Origin: Chitinophagales bacterium
GTDB taxonomy: Bacteria > Bacteroidota > Bacteroidia > Chitinophagales > Saprospiraceae
Assembly: GCA_017303875.1 (NCBI GenBank)
Contig: JAFLBP010000015.1
Coordinates: 62,001-126,000, forward strand
Reading direction: 5' to 3'
DNA length: 64,000 nucleotides
The position numbers and the translations under genes were made by a program. Shown here in pieces: positions 32,920 to 42,556 of this stretch. Numbering within the stretch: the first letter of the stretch is position 1; every line of letters begins with the position of its first letter. The notes under the pieces are model-generated. The model saw only the letters and a list, made by a program, of their open reading frames with translations. It ran no database searches and was not told the DNA's origin.

Positions 32920-35109
32920 ATGCAACAACTTCACTGCTCCCTGCGCCTCGTCGCTTTCCTGCTTTTCAGCCTTTTCACCGCCACCCTCCTTGCGCAAACC
33001 GATACCGTCAGCTCGGAAAAAGTACTCCGCGAGGCGGTCGTCTCGGTCAAACGCCCGACGGTAGAGCGGCAATTAGACAAAACCGTTGTCAATGTCGCCG
33101 GCAGCGTGCTGGCCAACGGCAACAATACGCTTGAACTGCTGCAAAAATCGCCGGGCGTGGTGGTCACCCCCCAGGGCGCCGTCATGCTGGAAGGTAAAAG
33201 CGGGGTCATGGTGATGGTGGACGGCAAGCCAACCCAACTTTCCGGCGATCAGTTGGTGGCTTTTTTACAAGGTATTCCCGCCGAAACGGTCTCTAAAATC
33301 GAACTCATCGCCCGCCCTTCTTCCAAATACGATGCCGAGGGCGTTTCGGGCATTATCAATATTAAACTGAAAAAAAATCAGAACCTCGGCCTGAACGGCA
33401 ACCTCTCGGCCGGTACCACGCAAAGCATCCACAACCGCCTGCGCGGCGGCCTCAACCTCAACTACCGCCCGGGCCGCGTCAACCTCTTTGGCAATACCAA
33501 CTGGTTGGACGGCGCGCAGTCGGTCGGACAAAACATCGAGCGTTTTGCCAACGGTAAAGTCTACGAGCAACAGAACCCCATGATCGAGCAGTTTGGCTCC
33601 AAATCCTTTAAGGCCGGGGCCGACTTTTTCGCCAATGAACGCCATACTTTCGGCATCCTGGCGCTGGGTAATTTTTACGACAATGATACCCGCCGCGACA
33701 ACCTCACGCTCATCCGCAATGAAGGCAGCTCCCGCATCGACAGCTCGCTGCAAAGCCGCATTCTGGCGCCTTCGGGCAATGACCGCCTGACCTACAATTT
33801 CAACTACCGCTTCTCCGATACGCTTGGCAACGAACTGACCTTCGACGCCGACCGCATCGCTTTCCGAAGCTCCGGCACCAATACGCTCAATAATCAGCGC
33901 TTCAATGCCGAATCCATTCCGCAAAACGCCGACGCACTGCTGACCAATATCGGCTCGGATATTAACGTCTGGTCTTTAAAAACAGACTACATCAAAAACA
34001 CGAAAAAAGGCTTAAAATTAGAAACGGGTGCAAAAATCAACTGGACAAACGCCCAAAACGACATTCAAACCACTTACACCAAAGATGATATTACACAAGC
34101 CGATCCGGGCCGCAGCAACCGCTTCGACTACCGCGAAAACATCGCAGCCGCCTATGCCAATATCGGGAAAAAAGGCCAAAAGCTGAACTGGCAGGTTGGC
34201 CTGCGCGCCGAGCGCACGCAAATTGAAGGCGCTTCTACCGACCTGTACGGCACGGTGCTGAACAACCCCGACACGGCCTACCTCGGCCTGTTCCCGACGG
34301 CTTACCTGCAATACACGCTGAAGCCGGATCACCAACTCGGTTTTTCCTACAATCGCCGCCTGAGTCGCCCGGCTTATCAGGATATGAATCCCTTTGTGTG
34401 GCAAACCGATCCTTTTGTCAGCGAACGCGGCAATCCCTACCTGCAACCGGCCTACACCAATTCTGTGCAACTGACCTACACGTACAAATATGCCGCAAGC
34501 ATCGCTTTCGGATACAGCCGCACCACGGATATGGTCAGCACCATCACGCGTCAGGTGGGCGATCAGGTGTACACACAGCCGCAGAACCTCCAGCAGCAGG
34601 ACAACCTCAGCCTGAACATCAGCACGCCGCTGCCCATCAAATCCTGGTGGGAAGGCTACCTCTGGCTGGGCGTTTGGCACAACCGTTTCCAGGCACAACT
34701 TACCGACGGCACGCTTGATACCGGCGCTTTTGGCGGCGGCTGCTACTTGTCGCAGCAGTTCAATCTGGGTAAAGGCTACCGCGCCGAGGCGTCATTTTGG
34801 GCACAATTTCCTACTCAGGAGGGCATTTTCCGCAATCGCGGCATTGCCGGTGTGACAGTTGGTGCAAAAAAGACCTTTTGGAAAGACAAAGCGACCCTCA
34901 GCCTCAGCATCAACGACCTGTTCCGGACCCAGCGCTGGACGGATACCGTTGATTTCGGCTCGGTGCGCGGTACTGTGCGCAACACCTGGGAAAGCCAGAA
35001 CATCGCCCTGGGTTTCAGCTGGAATTTCGGCAACCCCAACCTCAAAACCCGCAACCGCAACAGCGCTGCCGATGACGCCAGCGGACGGATCAAGGGGCGG
35101 ACGGAGTAG
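32920..35109 (+). CDS. TonB-dependent receptor-like outer-membrane protein (OMP_b-brl_3 family)
   Basis: 729 residues from the ATG at 32920, which begins a proper signal peptide (MQQLHCSLRLVAFLLFSLF through LLAQ); a frame to 32887 adds 11 polar residues. There is no long carboxypeptidase-regulatory domain. The plug starts at VLREAVVSVKRPTVERQLDKTV and contains NTLELLQKSPGVVV and VMVMVDGKPTQLSGDQL, then SSKYDAEGVSGIINIKLKK, all typical of the outer_membrane_beta-barrel (PF14905) group. The barrel includes LGFSYNRRLSRPAYQDMNPF and ends in NFGNPNLKTRNRNSA. Ligand unknown. A terminator hairpin follows the stop. Confidence 0.9.
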   Translation: MQQLHCSLRLVAFLLFSLFTATLLAQTDTVSSEKVLREAVVSVKRPTVERQLDKTVVNVAGSVLANGNNTLELLQKSPGVVVTPQGAVMLEGKSGVMVMVDGKPTQLSGDQLVAFLQGIPAETVSKIELIARPSSKYDAEGVSGIINIKLKKNQNLGLNGNLSAGTTQSIHNRLRGGLNLNYRPGRVNLFGNTNWLDGAQSVGQNIERFANGKVYEQQNPMIEQFGSKSFKAGADFFANERHTFGILALGNFYDNDTRRDNLTLIRNEGSSRIDSSLQSRILAPSGNDRLTYNFNYRFSDTLGNELTFDADRIAFRSSGTNTLNNQRFNAESIPQNADALLTNIGSDINVWSLKTDYIKNTKKGLKLETGAKINWTNAQNDIQTTYTKDDITQADPGRSNRFDYRENIAAAYANIGKKGQKLNWQVGLRAERTQIEGASTDLYGTVLNNPDTAYLGLFPTAYLQYTLKPDHQLGFSYNRRLSRPAYQDMNPFVWQTDPFVSERGNPYLQPAYTNSVQLTYTYKYAASIAFGYSRTTDMVSTITRQVGDQVYTQPQNLQQQDNLSLNISTPLPIKSWWEGYLWLGVWHNRFQAQLTDGTLDTGAFGGGCYLSQQFNLGKGYRAEASFWAQFPTQEGIFRNRGIAGVTVGAKKTFWKDKATLSLSINDLFRTQRWTDTVDFGSVRGTVRNTWESQNIALGFSWNFGNPNLKTRNRNSAADDASGRIKGRTE

Positions 35110-35127
35110 GGGAGTTCAGGAAATAAA

Positions 35128-35165
35128 CAGATCGGTTTTGCGCAGCAGAACCGATCTGCTTATTT
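35128..35165 (+). terminator. Terminator hairpin after the OMP_b-brl_3 receptor gene
   Basis: CAGATCGGTT (35128-35137) pairs perfectly with AACCGATCTG (35149-35158) around an 11-bp loop, followed by CTTATTT. It lies 18 bp after the stop codon. Confidence 0.75.
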
Positions 35166-35245
35166 GCTACAATTACTGCTTTTCATTTACAACAGCTTCC
35201 AGTGTCCTTTCTACGTCCAATTTTTACCAATCCACACATTTTTGA

Positions 35246-35275
35246 TTGTGCATTCCGGGTGCTTGGTTTATTTTG
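35246..35275 (+). promoter_or_regulatory. Bacteroidota-type promoter for the M43 protease gene
   Basis: A -33 TTG at 35246-35248 and a -7-like TATTTTG at 35269-35275 are 20 bp apart, close to the Bacteroidota pattern (the -7 box is one base short of TAnnTTTG). The ATG follows at 35301, leaving a short leader. This supports starting the protein at 35301 rather than at the upstream in-frame codon at 35202. Confidence 0.5.
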
Positions 35276-35300
35276 CATCTTAAATTATAAAAAGAAAGCC

Positions 35301-38300
35301 ATGAGAACCCTGTTTGTTTTTACCACCGCCATACTGATTGCTGCCGCAGCACAGGCGCAATCGCCCTGCGTCGCCGCCGAAATGCAGCACCGGCTGCATG
35401 AAGAACAACCCGAATACCTGCACGAGCAGGAACAGCTCGACGTTTTTGCCCGCGATTATGCCAATACTGCCGCAAGAGGCCCGCAAAATGTACTCACGCT
35501 GCCCGTGGTGGTGCACATTATCCATCAAAACGGCGCGGAAAATATTTCAGACGCGCAGGTTTTTAAAGCCCTGGAATACCTCAACCAGGCCTTCGCGCAC
35601 ACCGGTCCTTATGCGGCGGCCGGGGCAGGCACGAATACCAATATTCAGTTTTGCCTTGCGCAACGCACGCCGGAGCAGGAAAACACGAATGGCATTACCC
35701 GAACGGCCTCGCCGTTCACCGACATGATTGCCGAGGCCGACAACCTCGATCTGAAAAACCTGAGCCGCTGGGATCCGACACAATACATCAATATCTGGGT
35801 GGTGCGCAGCATATACAGCTACTCACTTGGCCCGCAGGTGGTGGGTTATGCGTATCTGGCCTCTGCGCATGGCTCGGCAACGGACGGTTTGGTGATTGAG
35901 GCCGACTGGTTTGGCACGACGCCCGATCAGTCCAAGGCGCTCATTCACGAAATGGGGCATTACCTCAACCTGTACCACACCTTTGAAGGCGGCTGCCAGA
36001 ATGATTTGTGCGATTTGCAGGGCGACCGCGTGTGCGACACCGCGCCCGACCAGGCGCAAAGCGGGGGCTGTGTGTTCAATTCCTGCACGACGGACGCCGA
36101 TGATACGCGCCCGCTTAATCCGTTTGTCAGCGACGGAAACGACCCCACACAAAATTACATGGACTATTCGCCGCCGACTTGTCAGCTGAGCTTCTCGCCC
36201 GGGCAGGCGTTGCGTATGCACGCAACTGTGGAAGGCCGCCGGAAGAGTCTGCTGGAATCTCTGGCTTGTCTGCCGCCCTGTACGCAGCCGCTGAGTGCGG
36301 AATTCAGTGTGCCGCAGGAAGTGCTTACGGGTGAGACGGCGGTTTTTCAGTATACCGGAACTGGGGCTACTATTTTTGAGTGGCGCATTAATGGAATTAC
36401 CGTGTCCAATCAGCCCAACCTGAGTTATGTTTTTCCAGAAACGGGGCAGTATGAAATTATCCTGCGTGTGCGGAACAACGCGCCGGGTTGTTTAGCCACA
36501 AGCACTCAAAAAATATTAGTGCGTTGTAATATTCGCCTGGCCATTAGTCCCGGCGACACAGCTGTTGCGCCCGGAACTACGTTGGTTTTACAGGCAAATG
36601 CAAGTGGCGCGGATGGGCTGATCTGGTCGGTAAACGGCACCTCAGTAGCTGGCGGCAGTGCTTTAACCTACACTTTCACAGCAGCAGGTACTTCGCAGGT
36701 GCGCCTGAGCGCCTCCAACGACTGGTGTAGCGCGACGGCGTTTGCGCAGGTCAGAACAGGGGATGTCTGCGAAGATTCGGTGATACAATGGCGTTACAAG
36801 GGCGCCAATTTTTCTAATTTGTACAAATTGCCCGATGGCGGGCACCTGATGCTGGGCAGGGGCCGCGTGATGCGCGTAGGGCCTGACGGGCAGGTGATTT
36901 GGGCGAATTATCGCACGCAAAATGCCAGTTTTGAAAATATGACTGCGGCAGCATTACCGAATGGGAATATTGTTTTAGCCTATGATGTAATTAATTCGGG
37001 TTCTATAATTGCCGTAGAGCTGCTTACACCCGACGGCAGCCTGATCTGGGCTAAGTCATACCGGGGCAGAAGGGTATTGGAGCTGTTGGCCAGTCCGGAT
37101 AATTCTTTTTTGGTGATGACAGAAGTAGTAATGATAAAATTGGACGAAAACGGAGAAATGCTATGGTTTCGCGGGTATAGTTTGCTACACGGCATAACTA
37201 AGCGCAGCAATGATACTTACAATCTGCTGGTCCAACCTTCCAGTGTGTCTGATCAAGTATATTTGATTCATTTAAGCGCTGATGGTAATGTTTTAAAGGC
37301 AGTGTTGATAGAAGGTTTTCTCCTTACAAACCTTGTTCAAAAAAAATTATTTGCCCTGCCCGAAGATCAGGTACTTTTATGGTATTCCAATGATAAATTA
37401 TTTGCCTTGGATTCGGCTTTTAATCCGATTTGGCAGCGTGAATTTATTACAAGTACGTTGAATATCAATATTCAAACCAATGAAAGTGGCGACATATTAC
37501 TTTATTCAAATCAAACCAACGATGATGATCTGCTGTATTGTCTCGACAAGAATGGTGCTTACGTTTGGGGAGCAGTGTTGGATATTTCTGCCTCTAATTC
37601 ATATATTTCTTCAAATATTGCCGGGAAAGGATGGGCTTTGATTCAAACCGATAATGCTGATAGTTCCGTGATTTTGTTGCAATTTCCGACCCGTTGGCGT
37701 CCGAGTGGATGCGGCTTGTTGCGTACGATCTCTGTTTTTTCTGAAACAGCGACTCAACAACCTGCGTCTGTTTCATTTGCCTTTGGAAATTACGTGTATT
37801 ATCAGTTTTTAAATTATACTGCTACCCTTCAGCCGATGGGCAATACCTTAGTCAGTAATTATTGTAAAATGCAGGTTTTTTGTACCGCTCCCTGTAATGT
37901 TATTATGGATGAGCAGTATTATTACAGCGGGCCGCAATCAATGCAGCATCGTATAATAAATAATGGTATAGACCAAATTATGATGCTAAGTGAAAAAACA
38001 GGCCAAAATTTAAAAACAATCAGCTTTATTGACAGGCATGGGGAGGAAACCTTTACTGCGGAGCTGCTTGCAGATACTGTGTTTATGTTTAGAGAAAATA
38101 ACCTGATTCTATACAGGTATAACGGTAAGTTCTACATTAGCCAACACTCTACGTTTAGTAATTACATCTATGAGATAGTCAATGCTCCTGTGAATACAGA
38201 TCCCTTGAAGGCGATATTTGTGAATATTTCAAATCATGTAATTTGCTTTGGGGAAAGATGTTCTGTTACCTATCTGGATCCATTTGATCCATTTGTAACA

Positions 38301-40637
38301 TCCAGCACCTCTTCAGGGTTTTTACTCTCTGACGGGTTAAAAGTTGATGAACTGGCTTTCAGAAGTACTACACCAAATTTGTACTATTATATGCTGACCA
38401 GTAATCAAAATGAGTACAGAATTCTAAACATGGAAAATGATAATGTATATCGTGAGCTGCAACTTTTGGTAAACCCAGACTCCTGGAAGCATCATAGTTT
38501 TTTTAACTATGGTTCTGTTGTGTTCGGATTAATGCAACATGCTGATAATGGCATTTTGTATGATTATTTTTATAGCATTGATAATGTTTTTGAAACCGTG
38601 ACAAGTTGGCGAACACCTGCTTTTAGTACAGAGAATAAAATTTTTGCTTATGGAAACCGCTTACTTTATAGCCACAAAGATTCAGGTGGTCAATATTTTG
38701 CAACCTTGCTCAATCAAGATGGAACGCCCTATGGCACCTACCGGCTGGATTTGCCAGCCAATACCCGGGTGAGCAGCGCTGCCGGGAGTAATTATGAGTG
38801 GATATTAGCCGCTTCTACCCCGGATGGCAAAATGTACAACCTACGACTGCCTTTTGTAAAAGATTCAAATAGTTGTTACCTCCTTGGCTCTCCTTTAATA
38901 CAAACAGAAGCGGCGACAATACCGTATACGACTAACCTCATCACCTCGCTGCTCCCTGCGCCGGATTTGGATCTTTCCCTTGTCAACGTTTCTATTGTAG
39001 AGCGCGAAAACCTAAAACGCGAAATCGCCTGCGAAAAAAAGACCCCCTGCCTCGAAATCTGCGATAACTCCCTCGACGACGACAGCGACGGCCTCGCCGA
39101 TTGCTTCGATCCCGACTGCAACTGCCTGCCTTGTACACTGCCCGATGCCTCCGCACAGATTGACAGCATCTGGTGTGCCGACGGACACACTAAGGTGCAG
39201 GTGCGCATCTGCAACACGGGCCAGTCGCTGCTTCGGGCCGACTGGCCCCTGCAATTCAGTGATGGCAACGGACAAATGCTCAGTACATCATTAACGACCA
39301 ATCTAGAAATTGCACCAAATAACTGTGTGTTGCAGGAATATACACTCGATAATCCGCCCACAGCGCTTCTTCGCGTGCAACTGAACCCCGCCTCTGCTGC
39401 GCCTTTTGAAGAATGTGATTACAGCAACAACAGCGCCGAACGCGCCTTTGCGCCGCCGCCCTCGGGTGTGCCCGATCTCGGCCCGGATCAAACCCTTTGC
39501 AGCGCCAATACCCGAACCCTGGAGGCACCGCCTGGTTTTTGGGCCTATCAGTGGCAGGATGGCAGTACAGAAAGCAGCTACACTGCGCCCGGACCGGGTT
39601 TGTACTGGTTGAATGCGCAGGATGTTTGCGGGGCTTGGCACAGCGATACCATCCGGCTTTTACTGACACCTGCCGGGGAGATTGAACTTGGCAGCGATCG
39701 CCGGATTTGCCGCGGCGATACGCTTCAATTTCAGGTCAGTGGTTTCGACCAGCTGCGCTGGTGGCCGGAGGCGGGCTTGTCTTGTACCGACTGTCCGACG
39801 CCCGTTTTCAAGCCCGATTCCAGCAGTATCCTCTACGTGACCGCACTCAAAGGCGAATGCCTGGCTGCCGATTCTTTAAGGGTAGAAGTGCAGGAATATG
39901 CCCTTGCAAGTGTAGCCGATCAGGCGCTGGATTGTTTTATTCCAAGTGTTGAATTGCTGGCGGAGGTTTCGCAGCCAAATGCGATTTTGCGATGGTATGA
40001 TCCTCAGGGACAGTTACTTACGGGTATTCCGCCGGAGGTTAATACACCGGGTTTATATCGCCTGGAACTGAGCGACAGCAGTGGGCTTTGTCGGACAGAC
40101 GCCTTGCTGCGGGTGGTGGATACACGTGTATTGCCCTTACTTGATTTGCCTTCAGAACAGCGCATTTGCCGCGGCGACAGCCTTCAACTTGCCGTATCGC
40201 CGCAACCCGATGTGCGCTATACCTGGAATACCGGCGCGGAAGGTCCGACGCTGTGGGCACGCGATGCCGGACTTTATAAGGTTGCGGCTGCATTTGCTAC
40301 CTGTATCAGTACCGATAGCGTACGGGTTGTGGTGGAGCCTTGTCTGGAAAATATTTATCTACCCAATGCCTTTGCTCCCGAAGGCTCCGGTGATAATGCC
40401 GTGTACCTGCCGGGTATATCGCCCCTGATGGAAGTGCTGGAATACCGCATGGAAATTTACGACCGCTGGGGCGAATTGTTGTTCCGCACCCAAAACCCTG
40501 CCGAGGGCTGGGACGGTCGGGCGCGCGGGCGCGCTGCGCTGCCAGGCGTCTATGTAGTGTTATTAGTGGCTAAGGTACAGGATCAGGGGCGCGTGCGGGC
40601 AATTCGAAAAAGTGGGGATTTGTTGCTGATGCTCTAA
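35301..40637 (+). CDS. Giant secreted M43 (pappalysin-like) metalloprotease with type B T9SS signal
   Basis: 1778 residues from the ATG at 35301 (signal MRTLFVFTTAILIAAAAQAQ). Residues about 60-320 are an M43 zinc metalloprotease: LPVVVHIIHQNG, the zinc site H216-E-M-G-H220-YLNLY-H226 with E217 catalytic, and the Met-turn NYMDYS (M287). Position 223 is Asn where the strict consensus has Gly, a variant I know from M43 proteins. One or two PKD/Ig-like domains follow (about 335-490), then a large region of about 700 residues with repeating short strands and PDG/DGN turns, possibly a beta-propeller. A Cys-rich DNSLDDDSDGLADCFDPDC segment (about 1250) resembles a calcium-binding thrombospondin type 3 unit. 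The C-terminal 95 residues (NIYLPNAFAPEGSGDN to the end) are the gliding-motility CHU_C type B sorting domain. Confidence 0.88.
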   Translation: MRTLFVFTTAILIAAAAQAQSPCVAAEMQHRLHEEQPEYLHEQEQLDVFARDYANTAARGPQNVLTLPVVVHIIHQNGAENISDAQVFKALEYLNQAFAHTGPYAAAGAGTNTNIQFCLAQRTPEQENTNGITRTASPFTDMIAEADNLDLKNLSRWDPTQYINIWVVRSIYSYSLGPQVVGYAYLASAHGSATDGLVIEADWFGTTPDQSKALIHEMGHYLNLYHTFEGGCQNDLCDLQGDRVCDTAPDQAQSGGCVFNSCTTDADDTRPLNPFVSDGNDPTQNYMDYSPPTCQLSFSPGQALRMHATVEGRRKSLLESLACLPPCTQPLSAEFSVPQEVLTGETAVFQYTGTGATIFEWRINGITVSNQPNLSYVFPETGQYEIILRVRNNAPGCLATSTQKILVRCNIRLAISPGDTAVAPGTTLVLQANASGADGLIWSVNGTSVAGGSALTYTFTAAGTSQVRLSASNDWCSATAFAQVRTGDVCEDSVIQWRYKGANFSNLYKLPDGGHLMLGRGRVMRVGPDGQVIWANYRTQNASFENMTAAALPNGNIVLAYDVINSGSIIAVELLTPDGSLIWAKSYRGRRVLELLASPDNSFLVMTEVVMIKLDENGEMLWFRGYSLLHGITKRSNDTYNLLVQPSSVSDQVYLIHLSADGNVLKAVLIEGFLLTNLVQKKLFALPEDQVLLWYSNDKLFALDSAFNPIWQREFITSTLNINIQTNESGDILLYSNQTNDDDLLYCLDKNGAYVWGAVLDISASNSYISSNIAGKGWALIQTDNADSSVILLQFPTRWRPSGCGLLRTISVFSETATQQPASVSFAFGNYVYYQFLNYTATLQPMGNTLVSNYCKMQVFCTAPCNVIMDEQYYYSGPQSMQHRIINNGIDQIMMLSEKTGQNLKTISFIDRHGEETFTAELLADTVFMFRENNLILYRYNGKFYISQHSTFSNYIYEIVNAPVNTDPLKAIFVNISNHVICFGERCSVTYLDPFDPFVTSSTSSGFLLSDGLKVDELAFRSTTPNLYYYMLTSNQNEYRILNMENDNVYRELQLLVNPDSWKHHSFFNYGSVVFGLMQHADNGILYDYFYSIDNVFETVTSWRTPAFSTENKIFAYGNRLLYSHKDSGGQYFATLLNQDGTPYGTYRLDLPANTRVSSAAGSNYEWILAASTPDGKMYNLRLPFVKDSNSCYLLGSPLIQTEAATIPYTTNLITSLLPAPDLDLSLVNVSIVERENLKREIACEKKTPCLEICDNSLDDDSDGLADCFDPDCNCLPCTLPDASAQIDSIWCADGHTKVQVRICNTGQSLLRADWPLQFSDGNGQMLSTSLTTNLEIAPNNCVLQEYTLDNPPTALLRVQLNPASAAPFEECDYSNNSAERAFAPPPSGVPDLGPDQTLCSANTRTLEAPPGFWAYQWQDGSTESSYTAPGPGLYWLNAQDVCGAWHSDTIRLLLTPAGEIELGSDRRICRGDTLQFQVSGFDQLRWWPEAGLSCTDCPTPVFKPDSSSILYVTALKGECLAADSLRVEVQEYALASVADQALDCFIPSVELLAEVSQPNAILRWYDPQGQLLTGIPPEVNTPGLYRLELSDSSGLCRTDALLRVVDTRVLPLLDLPSEQRICRGDSLQLAVSPQPDVRYTWNTGAEGPTLWARDAGLYKVAAAFATCISTDSVRVVVEPCLENIYLPNAFAPEGSGDNAVYLPGISPLMEVLEYRMEIYDRWGELLFRTQNPAEGWDGRARGRAALPGVYVVLLVAKVQDQGRVRAIRKSGDLLLML

Positions 40638-40646
40638 GCAGTTGCG

Positions 40647-41345
40647 CTAAAATGCCAGGGTTCTACTGTGCAACATGGTATCGGTGCGGAGGGTAAACAC
40701 GGTATCCCGAATGAATTTGTTTTTTCGTGTAATTTCAATGAAAATCTTTTCCTCGGGTACCGCCGGGAATGAAATCGTACGGGAAAAGCCGGGTGGGATG
40801 GTGTCGAAATGAACACCGGCCAGATGACTTGGCCATTCGTCACTGCTGATACTGGTTTCATGGTGAAAACCAAGGTCGCGATTTACCCTGATCGTTGAGG
40901 GGCCAAATCCAATGTTTAAGGTATTAAACAGCGTTAAGGAAAATGTATTGGCCGGTTTAACGCGTACATCAAAAACATTTGGGCAGCCTTCGTTGATATT
41001 CAGGGCATTGATTTGAAAATATCGTTTTTGTTTGAATGTTACGAGATAGTACTCGGCAAGTCGTTCCTGTTCGTGAATAAATTTTATTTGTGCTTTACCC
41101 GTAGCATCTGTCGTGAGGTGTTGAATACTGTCATCCCAGCACCAGTAATAGCAATATGGATAATCGACGAAAAGCGTAAAGTCAAGACTGTCAATAGGTT
41201 GATTGCTGTAAAAGTCTCGAACGGAGAGTTCAATATCTGTTTCGGGGTTGTGGCAGGTGCTGCCAAGGTTCAGATTTAAATCTATTTTTGAACAGGCAAA
41301 TGGCAGGAGCAAAGAAGCGATGAAAAGCAAGTAAATGTAACGCAT
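40647..41345 (-). CDS. Hypothetical lipoprotein
   Basis: 232 residues from the ATG at 41345 (MRYIYLLFIASLLLPFAC, lipidation at C18); starts at 41351 or 41414 are in frame but precede the signal peptide. The mature part has beta-rich Ig/transthyretin-like features (DIELSVRDFYSNQPIDSLDF, LTTDATGKAQIKFIHE) suggesting one or two carboxypeptidase-regulatory-like sandwiches, and a YCYYWCW aromatic/Cys patch. I recognise no named family. It converges on the giant protease gene, whose stop is 9 bp away, with no visible terminator between them. Confidence 0.7.
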   Translation of the reverse strand: MRYIYLLFIASLLLPFACSKIDLNLNLGSTCHNPETDIELSVRDFYSNQPIDSLDFTLFVDYPYCYYWCWDDSIQHLTTDATGKAQIKFIHEQERLAEYYLVTFKQKRYFQINALNINEGCPNVFDVRVKPANTFSLTLFNTLNIGFGPSTIRVNRDLGFHHETSISSDEWPSHLAGVHFDTIPPGFSRTISFPAVPEEKIFIEITRKNKFIRDTVFTLRTDTMLHSRTLAF

Positions 41346-41493
41346 GGTCATTTTTTTTGCGACAAAATTGCCGGGTATAAAAATGGTATTTTGGCAAATT
41401 TTAATAAAAAACATATAAAAAATTATCTAATATTAATGAAAAAATAACTATCGTTGCATCGTGCCGCCGAGTTTGGAACGGGATGAGTATCCA

Positions 41494-42390
41494 TTAATGC
41501 AGTAACCTATACGCACTAGGTGATTTGCCGGTGCGCTGTTTAAATAAGCGACTGAAATGCTGTGGATATTTGAAGCCTAATTCATAAGCGATATCATTCA
41601 GGGTTTTATCAACTTCAAAAATTTTATTTTTAGCCAGCTCAATTATCTTCTTTTGAATAAATTCTTGTGCTGATTCACCGGTTTCTTTTTTAATAAGGTC
41701 GCCGAAATAATTAACAGATAAATTTAACTCCTGCGCACAGTAAGCAACTGTAGGCAGGCCAATTTCCTGAGGGCGGCTTGAGGAAAAGTAGTGGTTTAGA
41801 AGAGTATTAAATTTTTCTAGAATTCCTTTGTTGACATGGTCTCTGGTTATGAATTGGCGGTCGTAAAACCGCTCACAATAATTCAGAAATAGTTCGATGT
41901 TGGCGGTAATCAGTTTTTTACTGTGTTTGTCAATAGACTGCTGCAATTCAAATTGAATTTTTGAAAAACAGTCCAGTACAATTTGTCGCTCTCGCTCCGA
42001 GAGGTGAAGGGCTTCCGAGGTATGGTATCCAAAAAAATTATATTTACCGAGGTTGTCGGCAAGCGGCGTACCACGTATCAGATCGGGGTGAAACGCCAGG
42101 GCATGGCCCATCGGCTGGTACAAGGTTCCGTCGTTTTCCACCTCAACCACCTGTCCAGGCGAAATAAAAACCAGGGTGCCTAACTGGTAGTCGTAGTTGT
42201 GACGACCGTATTTCAAATCGCCGCATTTGACCTCCTTCAAGACAATACAGTAAATATCGAAATGCATTTTGGACTGGCCGCGCGGCGATGCTTTTGAATA
42301 ATCCAGTATACTGACCAGCGGATGCAGTGTCTCGTGTTGGTTGAAGCCGTTATACGTGCTGATGGCATCGAAATGATATACTGGTTTCAT
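41494..42390 (-). CDS. AraC-family transcriptional regulator
   Basis: 298 residues from the ATG at 42390 (42408 is an in-frame alternative). The N-terminal 150 residues are a cupin-like sensing domain (GTLVFISPGQVVEVENDG, FHPDLIRGTPLADNLG). The C-terminal 100 residues carry the two helix-turn-helix motifs of AraC/XylS proteins: IGLPTVAYCAQELNLSVNYF and KTLNDIAYELGFKYPQHFSR, ending FKQRTGKSPSAYRLLH. It is divergent from the esterase/hydrolase operon starting at 42557 and probably controls it in response to a substrate or breakdown product. Candidate binding sites lie in the shared 166-bp region. Confidence 0.93.
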   Translation of the reverse strand: MKPVYHFDAISTYNGFNQHETLHPLVSILDYSKASPRGQSKMHFDIYCIVLKEVKCGDLKYGRHNYDYQLGTLVFISPGQVVEVENDGTLYQPMGHALAFHPDLIRGTPLADNLGKYNFFGYHTSEALHLSERERQIVLDCFSKIQFELQQSIDKHSKKLITANIELFLNYCERFYDRQFITRDHVNKGILEKFNTLLNHYFSSSRPQEIGLPTVAYCAQELNLSVNYFGDLIKKETGESAQEFIQKKIIELAKNKIFEVDKTLNDIAYELGFKYPQHFSRLFKQRTGKSPSAYRLLH

Positions 42391-42454
42391 TTTTACGCAT
42401 TTTGACACAAATTTAGAGCGTTTCGCTTGTAAAATATGGCATTTTCATTTCAAT

Positions 42455-42490
42455 CAGTAATATTGGTACAAAAACCAGTAATCTGTATGA
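42455..42490. promoter_or_regulatory. Candidate AraC half-sites, direct repeats 21 bp apart
   Basis: CAGTAATATTGGTAC (from 42455) and CAGTAATCTGTATGA (from 42476) share CAGTAAT and are spaced 21 bp apart, two helical turns, as expected for AraC dimers. They lie in the 166-bp divergent space between the araC-type gene and the 42557 gene. A near-consensus -7 box GAATTTTG at 42513-42520 follows, so the repeats occupy an activator position for the plus-strand operon. Confidence 0.55.
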
Positions 42491-42556
42491 AAGCGGTTCC
42501 ACTTAAATGCCGGAATTTTGTATCTCCGTTTTTAACACTGTTTTAAAGTCAGACAT

